A DNA stretch of 5,829 bases from Dehalococcoidia bacterium. Lineage in GTDB: Bacteria > Chloroflexota > Dehalococcoidia > UBA2985. Under the pieces are notes generated by a model. That model made no database searches. It saw only the letters and a list, made by a program, of their open reading frames with translations, and was not told where the DNA came from. The stretch is from contig JASLXI010000072.1 in assembly GCA_030740415.1 (NCBI GenBank), positions 1 to 5,829 on the forward strand, written 5' to 3'. A program made the position numbers and the translations under genes. Positions 1 to 5,829 of this stretch are shown here, piece by piece (the stretch's first letter is position 1; each line of letters begins with the position of its first letter).

Positions 1-16
1 GATTTTAGTATTAAGC

Positions 17-2182
17 TTAAGTCATCGTGAAGGTGGAACCTTCGATGGTCTTGGTGACCTCTATGCGCACGGGGAAGGCCTCCTTCAACTCGTCGATGTG
101 GGTAATAACAATAATCCTCTGGAAGTCGTCCTGAATGGCGTTGATAACCTCCACCAGCCGCTCTAGACCAGAGGCGTCTTGGGTGCCGAACCCCTCGTCA
201 ATGAACAGGGTTGGCAAGGGCGCCCCCGAGCGATGGGCGAGGAGCTTGGAGAGGGCAATGCGCAATGCGAAGTTTATACGGAAGGCCTCGCCGCCGCTGT
301 AGGTCTCGTAGCTGCGAGTGCCCAGTTCGTCGGAGATTTTGATGTCCAGGGTTTCTCTTGGGTCCCCGCCACCACGTCTCTCTCGCTGAGTCTCCAGTTT
401 CAGGTTCATACGGTAATCGGTGACGCGACCCAAGATGTCGTTGGCCTGGTCTTCCAACTCAGGAAGGGCCTGTTCGATCAAAAGTGCCTGTATTCCGCCC
501 TTGCCAAAAGCCCCGGATAGCTGGTCGTATACCCCTTTCTGATGAGATGCAGCATCCAAGGCTTCGACCTTTTCTCCGCGCCGAAGCTCAAGCTCTCGGC
601 ACCGTTCAAGCTGGCCCTGCACCAGACCCCAGTCTCGGAGAAGGTGCTCCTGGCGTGTTCTGAAAGCAACCAGGCTCGATTTCTCCTCGTTTTGAGCATC
701 CAGCACACCCGGCAGTGAGACTAGCGCTTCTTCCAATGGGGGCATGGCAAGTTGGACTTCCTGCAAGCGTTGGTTGTTTGCCTGTAACAGTGTCTCCTCT
801 GATTCCAGAGCGCCAGTTAGTTGGCCGACCATATCACCAGCGGCCCTAGCTCCTTCTACAGTCTTGAAAAGGAGGTCACGACGACCCTCCTCTTTTTGAC
901 GGATACCTCGCGACTCAGCTTCCTTTTTCGCCAATTCTTGCTCCAGTTTAGCTCTCTCAGACTCCATATGGCCGATGGACGCCTCGTTCTCACGATGGTT
1001 GGCGGCCTTCTGTTTTCCCTGAGTCTCGTAGCTGGCACCGAGACGCTGGTACCCCTCTTCTCCCAGATCCTCACCACACAGAGGACAACTGGCCCCGACC
1101 CCATCAGGCCAGCTCGCCTCCTGAAGAAGATCAACTTTCACTCGAAGGTCGCCCATCTCCCCTTTCAGGTCAACATTGGCCTCTCTGAGATGAAGCACGT
1201 GCGACCGGAGATCATGGACATGACGCCTCTGCTGCTCCATCTCCTGGGAAGGAACGGCCATCTCCTCCAGGTAACTGCGCACTTTGGCAAGGGCGGTTTC
1301 CAGCTTTGGTAAGCGCTCTGCATCAGCCTGAAGCTCTTCAATGCGTTTTCTTTGCTGTTCTACCCTTGAGTGTCGACCCTTCATTTCCTCCACAACGCTC
1401 TTTTCCTCTCGCTCCAACACTCCTAGCTCCCGCTGAAGCAATTGAAGTCGTTGGATTTCTCCCTGAAGACCTTCCAGCCTGGCGCCGCGGCCCTTCATCT
1501 CAGTGTCCAGGACGCCCAACTCTCCTGCTATCGCGTCCAAGTGAGTCTGGTACCTCTCTTTGTGGGACAACTCGTTATCGATGTTGCTTATCTCAGCCCC
1601 CAACAGTCGGAAGGAAGCATCTTTTTCCCTGGCCTGCGCCCTGGCTCTTTCCGCCAGACCCTCATACCAGGACAAACCGAGGATCTCACCAAGAAGCTCT
1701 TTGCGCTTGGCCGGCGTGCTGTTGGTGAACATATCGGCGCGTCCCTGAAGGATGAAGGCGCTGTTGACGAAGGTATCGTAGTCCATGCGGAGCAGGGAGC
1801 GGATTTTCGCCTCGGTCTCTCGTACGGTGTTACCAGTGACAGGTTGGAACCCATCTTCCGTGGCATGGAAAAGCTCCAGGAACGTAGCCCCCTGTCGCCC
1901 CCTGGAGGCCCGAGCAAACCTCCTGGATACCCTGTAACGGCCATCACCGGCCTGGAACTCCAGGTCGACCACCATATCGCTTTCCCCCTGGTTGACCAGT
2001 TCCTCTTGCACCCTGGCCCGGGCATTGCCCCAGAGTGCCCAGGTTATGGCATCTAACAGGGCCGATTTGCCATGGCCGTTATCGCCGCAGAGGCAAGCAA
2101 TGTGCACCCCCTCCAGTTCAAGGACGGGCGCACTGTTCCGGTAGGAGAGGAAGTTCTTTAGCGATAGCTTAAGGGGTATCAA
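17..2182 (-). CDS. sbcC: SbcC/Rad50-family DNA double-strand-break repair ATPase (compact form)
   Basis: This is an SMC-like ATPase, the family partner of the SbcD/Mre11 nuclease, which processes DNA ends, hairpins and covalently blocked breaks in the cytoplasm. Visible parts, in order: N-terminal strand MIPLKLSLKNFLSYR; Walker A GDNGHGKS (33-40); Q-loop Gln146 in FILQGRAD; a charged heptad-like coiled coil (about 170-360); zinc hook CPLC (366-369); returning coiled coil (about 380-550); ABC signature YSGGEAFR (628-634); Walker B and D-loop LFIDEGFGTQD (659-669); and the switch His695 in ITHID. Every motif needed for ATP hydrolysis and hook dimerisation is present. At 721 aa it is shorter than E. 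coli SbcC (about 1,050 aa); the shortening is in the coiled-coil arms. The start is TTG: the in-frame stop at 2210-2212 leaves no other usual start codon, and residue 1 fits the family N-terminus. Only a weak GAG (2189-2191) precedes it. No sbcD is visible; the gene on its 5' side is divergent. Family assignment is secure; sbcC versus rad50 naming is convention. Confidence 0.95.
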   Translation of the reverse strand: MIPLKLSLKNFLSYRNSAPVLELEGVHIACLCGDNGHGKSALLDAITWALWGNARARVQEELVNQGESDMVVDLEFQAGDGRYRVSRRFARASRGRQGATFLELFHATEDGFQPVTGNTVRETEAKIRSLLRMDYDTFVNSAFILQGRADMFTNSTPAKRKELLGEILGLSWYEGLAERARAQAREKDASFRLLGAEISNIDNELSHKERYQTHLDAIAGELGVLDTEMKGRGARLEGLQGEIQRLQLLQRELGVLEREEKSVVEEMKGRHSRVEQQRKRIEELQADAERLPKLETALAKVRSYLEEMAVPSQEMEQQRRHVHDLRSHVLHLREANVDLKGEMGDLRVKVDLLQEASWPDGVGASCPLCGEDLGEEGYQRLGASYETQGKQKAANHRENEASIGHMESERAKLEQELAKKEAESRGIRQKEEGRRDLLFKTVEGARAAGDMVGQLTGALESEETLLQANNQRLQEVQLAMPPLEEALVSLPGVLDAQNEEKSSLVAFRTRQEHLLRDWGLVQGQLERCRELELRRGEKVEALDAASHQKGVYDQLSGAFGKGGIQALLIEQALPELEDQANDILGRVTDYRMNLKLETQRERRGGGDPRETLDIKISDELGTRSYETYSGGEAFRINFALRIALSKLLAHRSGAPLPTLFIDEGFGTQDASGLERLVEVINAIQDDFQRIIVITHIDELKEAFPVRIEVTKTIEGSTFTMT

Positions 2183-2284
2183 TTTTTTCTCGGTACGGCA
2201 TCGACGAGATTAACAAGCGACTGCGAGTGCTTGATAGCCCGTCACAGGACATTCTCCCTAAAAAGGCTACTTTGCTTGGTGGCA

Positions 2285-2335
2285 TTCTACTATAGAAGGA
2301 GACCTTGGGGGAGGTCTCCTCGGCGGTTTCCGAGG
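2285..2335. repeat. Cluster of three abutting inverted repeats
   Basis: Three perfect inverted repeats lie end to end. The first is TTCTA-cta-TAGAA (2285-2297). The second is AGGAGACC (2297-2304) with GGTCTCCT (2313-2320) across an 8-base loop. The third is CCTCGG (2318-2323) with CCGAGG (2330-2335) across a 6-base loop. The second and third share bases 2318-2320, so in RNA both full stems could not form together. No run of T follows on either strand, so this is not a standard intrinsic terminator. It lies upstream of the pncB promoter candidate and on the 5' side of sbcC, so a DNA-level operator or a leader structure on the sbcC transcript is possible. The function is unknown. Confidence 0.6.
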
Positions 2336-2364
2336 ACGGGAATATGTGATCGCGGCCTTTGCCT

Positions 2365-2393
2365 TTGACGAATGCAACCCATATCCCTAAACT
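2365..2393 (+). promoter_or_regulatory. Candidate sigma-70-type promoter for pncB
   Basis: TTGACG (2365-2370; five of six match TTGACA) is followed after exactly 17 bases by TAAACT (2388-2393; four of six match TATAAT). Transcription would begin near 2400 and give a leader of about 58 bases before the pncB start. This is a pattern match only; the host's sigma-factor preference is unknown. Confidence 0.5.
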
Positions 2394-2443
2394 TAACCGT
2401 AATAAGCCGTCCTGAATAGACCCGCTCCAGAATAGGTACGAAG

Positions 2444-2450
2444 AGGAGAG
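2444..2450 (+). promoter_or_regulatory. Ribosome binding site of pncB
   Basis: AGGAGAG lies 8 bases before the ATG at 2459 and matches the Shine-Dalgarno core well, supporting that start codon. Confidence 0.75.
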
Positions 2451-2458
2451 ACAGCCAA

Positions 2459-3838
2459 ATGAACAAGCCAGGCGCCCTCTCTAGCGAAGAAGCAGCCCTA
2501 TTCACCGACCTCTATGAGCTGACAATGGCACAGAGCTATCTGCAGCAACAGATGTTTGCACCAGCCACCTTCAGCCTCTTCGTGCGTCAGTCCAGAATCA
2601 ACAGGCCCTACCTGGTGGCCGCCGGCCTAGATGATGTCCTACACTACCTGGAGGGGTTCTCCGTCTCACCTGAGGCCATCGATTACCTGCGCTCTACCGA
2701 TATCTTCGCTGGCGAGTTCCTGGATTATTTGAAGAATCTCCGTTTCACCGGGAGGGTGCGTGCCATTCCCGAGGGGCGGCTCTACTTCTACGACGAGCCT
2801 GTTCTGGAGATTACTGCCCCTATCATCGAGGCCCAGATGGTGGAGACGTTAGTAATCAACCAAGTCAACCTTCAGAGCGTAATTTCAACGAAGGCGGCCC
2901 GGTGTTTCTGGGCAGCCCACGGGCGGTCCGTGGTGGATTTTTCTCTCAGACGCACCCACGGCGTGGACGCAGGCATGAAGGCAGCCCGGTCCAGCTATAT
3001 GGCGGGCTTCCAGGCCACCAGCAACGTCCTGGCAGGAAAAGCCTACGGAATTCCGGTAACTGGAACCATGGCCCACTCCTACGTCACCAGCTTTGAAAGC
3101 GAGTTAGAGTCTTTCAGGGCATTCGCCAAGAGCTTTCCTGAGACCTCAGTTCTCCTGCTGGACACCTACGATACCATCGCCGCAGCATCCAAGGCCGCCG
3201 TGGTGGCCCATGAGATGGAGGCCCAGGGGCATAAACTACGAGGGGTACGCTTGGACAGCGGTGACCTTCTAGAGCTAAGCCGCCAGGTGCGTCAGACCCT
3301 GGATCAAGCGGGGCTGGACTACGTGCTCATTCTGGCCAGCGGAGGACTGGACGAATTCGAGGTCGAGAAGCTGGTAAAGGCCGGCGCTCCCATAGATGGC
3401 TTCGGCGTGGGCACCAGGATGGGTGTATCTGGAGATGCTCCCTGGCTGGATATGGCCTACAAATTAGTGAGGTACGCCGGACGCCCTGTCCTCAAACTCA
3501 GCACGGGAAAGGTATCCCTGGCCGATGAGAAGCAGGTGTTCCGACTATGGGATTCCAGGGGACGGCTGCGGGGCGACGTCATCAGTCTGTCCGATGAGCC
3601 TGCCCCAGAGCGCAACGCAGAGGCCCTGCTAGAGACATTCATGGAGGAGGGCAGATTGATAAAGCCCATGCCCCCGTTGGGAGAGATGAGGGGGCGCTTT
3701 CAGAGGGATTTTTCCGCCCTAGATGACCGCTTCAAGGGCCTGAAGAAGGCCCACAAGTATCCTGTGAGACTAAGCAGAAGACTTCGGAGTCTCCAGCAGG
3801 AGATGGAGAGAGAGGCAGAAGTAGCGGAGGTGTTGTGA
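2459..3838 (+). CDS. pncB: Nicotinate phosphoribosyltransferase
   Basis: The enzyme joins nicotinate to phosphoribosyl pyrophosphate, using ATP, to make nicotinate mononucleotide, the first step of the Preiss-Handler route of NAD salvage; it acts in the cytoplasm. The 459-aa product has family landmarks throughout: the N-terminal LFTDLYELTMAQSY (14-27); DFSLRRTHGVDAG (160-172); TGTMAHSYV (201-209), whose His206 fits the position of the histidine phosphorylated in the well-studied enterobacterial enzyme; GVRLDSGDL (262-270); LASGGLDEF (292-300); the phosphate-binding GFGVGTRMG (314-322); and a C-terminal KYPVRLSRRLRSLQ (433-446). The length is normal for the family and no key segment is missing. 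The ATG has a good ribosome binding site 8 bases upstream, and a promoter candidate lies at 2365-2393. The stop overlaps the start of a small ORF, suggesting a two-gene unit. The neighbouring genes are not involved in NAD metabolism. Quinolinate phosphoribosyltransferase is a remote alternative; the motifs fit nicotinate phosphoribosyltransferase better. Confidence 0.95.
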   Translation: MNKPGALSSEEAALFTDLYELTMAQSYLQQQMFAPATFSLFVRQSRINRPYLVAAGLDDVLHYLEGFSVSPEAIDYLRSTDIFAGEFLDYLKNLRFTGRVRAIPEGRLYFYDEPVLEITAPIIEAQMVETLVINQVNLQSVISTKAARCFWAAHGRSVVDFSLRRTHGVDAGMKAARSSYMAGFQATSNVLAGKAYGIPVTGTMAHSYVTSFESELESFRAFAKSFPETSVLLLDTYDTIAAASKAAVVAHEMEAQGHKLRGVRLDSGDLLELSRQVRQTLDQAGLDYVLILASGGLDEFEVEKLVKAGAPIDGFGVGTRMGVSGDAPWLDMAYKLVRYAGRPVLKLSTGKVSLADEKQVFRLWDSRGRLRGDVISLSDEPAPERNAEALLETFMEEGRLIKPMPPLGEMRGRFQRDFSALDDRFKGLKKAHKYPVRLSRRLRSLQQEMEREAEVAEVL

Positions 3839-4005
3839 CCATACTCAATAAATACGGGCCGGAGTTGATGATAGTGGCAGGCATTATCATTCATGAAGTA
3901 GCACTCACTGCTGCTTTTCAAGACGACACGCCCCCCGACGCTGAAATCCACGACCGCACACTCCAGGAGAAGGAAATGCTACTTCACATCCTTTCCAAGG
4001 AATGA
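3835..4005 (+). CDS. Small unrecognised protein, 56 aa, translationally coupled to pncB
   Basis: I do not recognise the product. A GTG at 3835-3837 overlaps the pncB stop in the classic GTGA arrangement (3835-3838), and the frame runs 56 codons to TGA at 4003-4005. A strong GGAGG (3826-3830) sits 4 bases before the GTG, inside the end of pncB. The peptide begins MTILNKYGPELMIVAGIII, has a short hydrophobic stretch at about 11-25 (too short and too interrupted by His and Glu to be a confident membrane helix), then an acidic, proline-containing linker (QDDTPPDAEIHD, 29-40) and a charged, probably helical C-terminus ending in HILSKE. The stop overlap and the Shine-Dalgarno sequence argue for translation by coupling to pncB. 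The evidence is contextual; a chance frame after pncB is still possible, and so is an internal ATG start at 3868. Confidence 0.55.
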   Translation: MTILNKYGPELMIVAGIIIHEVALTAAFQDDTPPDAEIHDRTLQEKEMLLHILSKE

Positions 4006-4056
4006 AGCAATATTATCCTCTTAATTAGGGGCAACATGTGTCTCTGCCCACCCCTT

Positions 4057-4084
4057 TTGCTGTAACTCGGTATAGTGTTATACT
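4057..4084 (+). promoter_or_regulatory. Extended -10 promoter of argJ(B)
   Basis: TTGCTG (4057-4062) and TATACT (4079-4084) are separated by 16 bases, and TGT at 4076-4078 supplies the TGn extended -10 element. Transcription would start near 4091 and give a leader of about 45 bases before the ATG at 4137. The match is good for a housekeeping sigma factor. It implies that argJ-argB is not wholly dependent on the pncB transcript. Confidence 0.6.
4070..4083. repeat. Palindrome over the argJ -10 box, possible operator
   Basis: GTATA-gtgt-TATAC is a perfect inverted repeat with 5-base arms and a 4-base centre, lying across the -10 region. A repressor bound here would block RNA polymerase. It is AT-rich and similar in size to an arginine-repressor half-operator pair, but it does not match the E. 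coli ARG box (TGAAT...ATTCA). The arms are short, and part of the symmetry comes from the TATA character of the -10 itself, so chance is a real possibility. Confidence 0.35.
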
Positions 4085-4121
4085 TTCAGCCGTTCCAGAA
4101 GATATACAGGCAAAGCTATCC

Positions 4122-4131
4122 GAGGTTGGGA
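4122..4131 (+). promoter_or_regulatory. Ribosome binding region for the internal argJ start
   Basis: GAGG (4122-4125, 11 bases from the ATG) and GGGA (4128-4131, 5 bases from the ATG) form a purine-rich tract before ATG 4137. The match is moderate, but it supports this start together with the protein alignment and the promoter position. Confidence 0.45.
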
Positions 4132-4136
4132 AAAAG

Positions 4137-5354
4137 ATGAGCGTAGAATTGAAGTGGTTGGCAGAGGGCACTATAACTTCTGCCAAGGGCTTCCTGGCAG
4201 GAGCCACCTATGCGGGCATCAGGACATACACCGAAGATAAGCTGGACCTGGGTATAGTCTACTCGAAGACGCCCTGCAGGGTGGCGGGGACCTTCACCAC
4301 CAATAAGGTGAAATCGCCCTGCGTTGTACTAAATCAGCAGAGGGTAGCCTCGGGGCGTGCCCAGGCAATCATCATCAACAGCGGAATAGCCAACGCCTGT
4401 GTAGGCGATCAGGGAATGACGGACGCCCTGGAGATGGCTGCCCTGGCAGCCAGGTACCTTAACCTAGACCCTGAACTGGCTCTCGCCTGCAGCACCGGGC
4501 TGATAGGAGTGGAGCTTCCTATGGCCCTGATACGCAGCGGAGTACCCAAAGTAGAGCTAACAACAGAGGGAGGCCATGCCTTAGCGCGGGCAATCCGTAC
4601 CACGGATCTCATATCCAAGGAAGTGGCAGTTTCCTTCGATGCCGGAGGGAAGAGCTATGTGCTAGGGGGCGTCGCAAAAGGCTCCGGCATGGTCCATCCC
4701 AACATGGCCACCATGCTGGCTTTCTTGACCACCGACGCCCCAGTAGAGCAGGGCTTTCTCCAAGAGGCCCTCTCCAAGTCGGTTGATTCATCCTTCAACA
4801 TGATCTCCGTTGACGGTGACACAAGCTGCAGTGACAGCGTTATCCTCCTGGCTAATGGCGCCGCCGGGGGCGATGCCATTACAACAGGCGGTGCAGCGGA
4901 GGAGACCTTTCAGCAGGCGCTGGACGAAGTATGCATAACCCTGGCAAAAGAGATAGCAAGAGACGGTGAAGGGGCATCCAAGCTAATACAGGTGACAGTC
5001 GATGGCGCTCTTAGTAAGAGCGACGCCAGAGTCGCTGCCAAGTCCGTGGTCTCCTCCACCCTCGTCAAGTCTGCGATTCACGGGGCCGACCCTAACTGGG
5101 GTCGCATCATGATTGCTCTTGGATACAGCGGCGCCGAACTGGATGAGAGTCGAGTAGCTCTCTACATAAGTGATGTATGCATCATGGAGGAAGGTCGGCC
5201 CATACCCTACTTCAAGGATGCCGTGGTTCTTACCATGAGCGGCCCGGAGGTCAGCCTGCGCCTTGACCTGAACCTGGGCAATGCTTCGGCCACCGCCTGG
5301 GGCTGCGATCTCAGCGAAGAGTACGTCACTTTCAACAGCGCCTACACCACATAA
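4137..5354 (+). CDS. argJ: Glutamate N-acetyltransferase / amino-acid acetyltransferase
   Basis: ArgJ moves the acetyl group from N-acetylornithine to glutamate, closing the acetyl cycle of arginine synthesis; bifunctional members also make N-acetylglutamate from acetyl-CoA. It is an N-terminal-nucleophile enzyme that cuts itself into two chains. Landmarks from the ATG at 4137: TITSAKGFLAGATYAGI (12-28); FTTNKVKSPCV (53-63); NSGIANACVG (81-90); oxyanion-hole STG (119-121); KGSGMVHPNMATML (181-194), with cleavage expected before the nucleophile Thr192 (codon 4710-4712); DGDTSCSDS (226-234); GEGASKLI (277-284); HGADPNWGRI (315-324); and the C-terminal EYVTFNSAYTT, the family's usual ending. The 405-aa length is typical. 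A GTG at 4038 would give 438 aa, but the extra 33 residues resemble nothing in the family and run across a promoter. The gene is followed 60 bases later by argB. Whether it is mono- or bifunctional cannot be read from the sequence. Confidence 0.95.
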   Translation: MSVELKWLAEGTITSAKGFLAGATYAGIRTYTEDKLDLGIVYSKTPCRVAGTFTTNKVKSPCVVLNQQRVASGRAQAIIINSGIANACVGDQGMTDALEMAALAARYLNLDPELALACSTGLIGVELPMALIRSGVPKVELTTEGGHALARAIRTTDLISKEVAVSFDAGGKSYVLGGVAKGSGMVHPNMATMLAFLTTDAPVEQGFLQEALSKSVDSSFNMISVDGDTSCSDSVILLANGAAGGDAITTGGAAEETFQQALDEVCITLAKEIARDGEGASKLIQVTVDGALSKSDARVAAKSVVSSTLVKSAIHGADPNWGRIMIALGYSGAELDESRVALYISDVCIMEEGRPIPYFKDAVVLTMSGPEVSLRLDLNLGNASATAWGCDLSEEYVTFNSAYTT

Positions 5355-5414
5355 TCGACGAACGCTGCGCCCTTCTCTCGAATGGTTGCACGGTGGTAGC
5401 CGGGAAACCTCTGA
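5355..5414 (+). other. argJ-argB spacer
   Basis: Sixty bases separate the two arginine genes. I see no terminator and no convincing promoter, which is consistent with cotranscription. Confidence 0.5.
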
Positions 5415-5829
5415 ATGGAAGGAACAATCTTGCCTCCTGATCCATCTCTCCCTCCTGCCTTGGTGGTCAAGATAGGGGGAAGCGTCCTTAGTAATCAGGA
5501 CACGACCCTACAAGATCTGGTTGCTCTACAGCAGCGAGGGGCTATACCCGTGGTTATACATGGCGGGGGGCAGGTAATCTCTCAGTGGATGGAGAGACAG
5601 GGAACAGTACCCAGCTTCGTGAGGGGCCTCAGAGTAACTGACGCTCCAAACATGGAGATTGTTGCCGCGACGCTGGGTGGCCTGGTGAATAAAACCTTGG
5701 TGGCCTCCGTTCAAAGACTGGGAGGAAAGGCCATTGGTATGAGCGGCGTGGACGGGGGAATGCTTCAGGCAGAGATCCTGGACCATGAGCTTGGATACGT
5801 GGGGCAGATTACACGGGTAGACCCTGCTC
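5415..5829 (+). CDS. argB: Acetylglutamate kinase, N-terminal part (cut by window edge)
   Basis: ArgB phosphorylates N-acetylglutamate with ATP, the step after ArgJ in arginine synthesis. The window holds 138 codons of a family member usually about 250-300 aa long; the frame is open to the edge. Numbered from ATG 5415, the amino-acid-kinase landmarks are VVKIGGS (17-23) with the phosphate-binding Lys19, the glycine loop VIHGGGQVIS (47-56), GLRVTD (71-76) with the acetylglutamate-binding Arg73, LVNKTLVA (90-97), GGKAIGMSGVDGG, then LGYVGQITRVDPA. The start is ambiguous: ATG 5415 has a poor ribosome binding site, whereas TTG 5430 is preceded by AAGGA at 6 bases. Either way the N-terminus is short and proline-rich (LPPDPSLPPA), without the long helix typical of arginine-inhibited kinases. 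The nucleotide-binding C-terminal half lies outside the window. Confidence 0.93.
   Translation, partial: MEGTILPPDPSLPPALVVKIGGSVLSNQDTTLQDLVALQQRGAIPVVIHGGGQVISQWMERQGTVPSFVRGLRVTDAPNMEIVAATLGGLVNKTLVASVQRLGGKAIGMSGVDGGMLQAEILDHELGYVGQITRVDPA
5419..5423 (+). promoter_or_regulatory. argB: Shine-Dalgarno sequence favouring a TTG start for argB
   Basis: AAGGA lies 6 bases before an in-frame TTG at 5430-5432, the best ribosome binding match near the argB start. It falls just inside the reading frame opened by ATG 5415, so it bears directly on which codon is used. Confidence 0.45.

Larger units (their letters stand above)
2183..2458. other. Divergent intergenic region between sbcC and pncB
   Basis: This 276-base stretch separates the leftward sbcC from the rightward pncB. 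It holds a cluster of inverted repeats (2285-2335), a rightward promoter candidate (2365-2393) and the pncB ribosome binding site. I saw no convincing leftward promoter for sbcC: TAGAAT- and TATAGT-like -10 hexamers occur on the minus strand near 2284-2295, but no -35 box sits at the right distance. No tRNA, known riboswitch or credible protein gene was recognised here. Confidence 0.7.
4006..4136 (+). other. Intergenic region and leader upstream of argJ
   Basis: This 131-base gap separates the small ORF from argJ. No intrinsic terminator with a T run is visible after the small ORF, so some readthrough into argJ is possible. The gap holds a well-formed extended -10 promoter, a palindrome over its -10, and a purine-rich ribosome binding region before the ATG at 4137. 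An in-frame GTG at 4038 would extend ArgJ by 33 residues through the promoter; I consider that extension non-coding. Confidence 0.65.

Noticed and set aside
821..1312. 163-codon plus-strand frame, also antisense to sbcC
   Set aside because: It is opposite the coiled-coil and hook region of sbcC; its leucine and serine richness reflects the reverse complement of Glu/Lys/Arg-rich codons.
1442..2056. 204-codon open frame on the plus strand, antisense to sbcC
   Set aside because: It lies wholly opposite the well-supported sbcC coding strand, resembles no family and has no clear ribosome binding site; it is a shadow of a GC-rich gene.
2297..2320. Intrinsic terminator
   Set aside because: The 8-bp stem is good, but neither strand has a T run after it, and neither neighbouring gene is transcribed toward it.
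2305..2349. Possible 14-codon leader peptide (TTG start behind AAGGAG at 2296-2301)
   Set aside because: The spacing to TTG is only 3 bases, there is no run of regulatory codons, no terminator follows, and the site lies upstream of the likely pncB promoter.
2290..2505. 71-codon minus-strand frame spanning the pncB start
   Set aside because: It overlaps the pncB promoter, ribosome binding site and first codons and shows no family resemblance.
4015..4030. Weak hairpin around cctcttaattagggg as a terminator after the small ORF
   Set aside because: The stem is about five pairs including a G-T pair, and no T run follows.
5526..5786. 86-codon minus-strand frame opposite argB
   Set aside because: The plus strand here encodes unmistakable acetylglutamate kinase motifs; the opposite frame is a shadow.

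Overview
The window looks like a stretch of bacterial chromosome: tightly packed housekeeping genes, moderately high GC, no mobile-element, CRISPR or RNA-gene signal. It carries four recognisable genes and one small unrecognised one. The wording of the ArgB and ArgJ proteins, the argJ-argB order and the compact SbcC suggest an environmental Chloroflexota bacterium (Dehalococcoidia-like). That assignment rests on memory of family sequences, not on a search, and is tentative.

Layout. Positions 17-2182, minus strand: a complete compact SbcC/Rad50-type DNA-repair ATPase (721 aa, TTG start). Positions 2183-2458: the divergent intergenic region, with a cluster of inverted repeats (2285-2335) and a good sigma-70-type promoter (2365-2393) facing right. 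Positions 2459-3838, plus strand: nicotinate phosphoribosyltransferase (PncB), the entry enzyme of NAD salvage from nicotinate. Positions 3835-4005, plus strand: a 56-codon GTG-start reading frame overlapping the pncB stop by four bases behind a strong Shine-Dalgarno sequence; its product is not recognised. Positions 4006-4136: a gap holding an extended -10 promoter with a palindrome over the -10. Positions 4137-5354, plus strand: ArgJ, the glutamate N-acetyltransferase. Positions 5415-5829, plus strand: the N-terminal part of ArgB (acetylglutamate kinase), cut by the window edge.

How the genes relate. ArgJ and ArgB act in consecutive steps of the acetyl-recycling (cyclic) arginine pathway and form an operon with its own promoter. 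PncB and the small ORF appear to be a separate, translationally coupled unit. SbcC is transcribed away from both; no sbcD partner lies in the window. I see no evidence of an undescribed multi-gene system. The points most worth a second look are the small coupled ORF, the probable misplacement of the longest-ORF argJ start relative to its promoter, the palindrome on that promoter, and the lack of an arginine-sensing N-terminal helix in ArgB.
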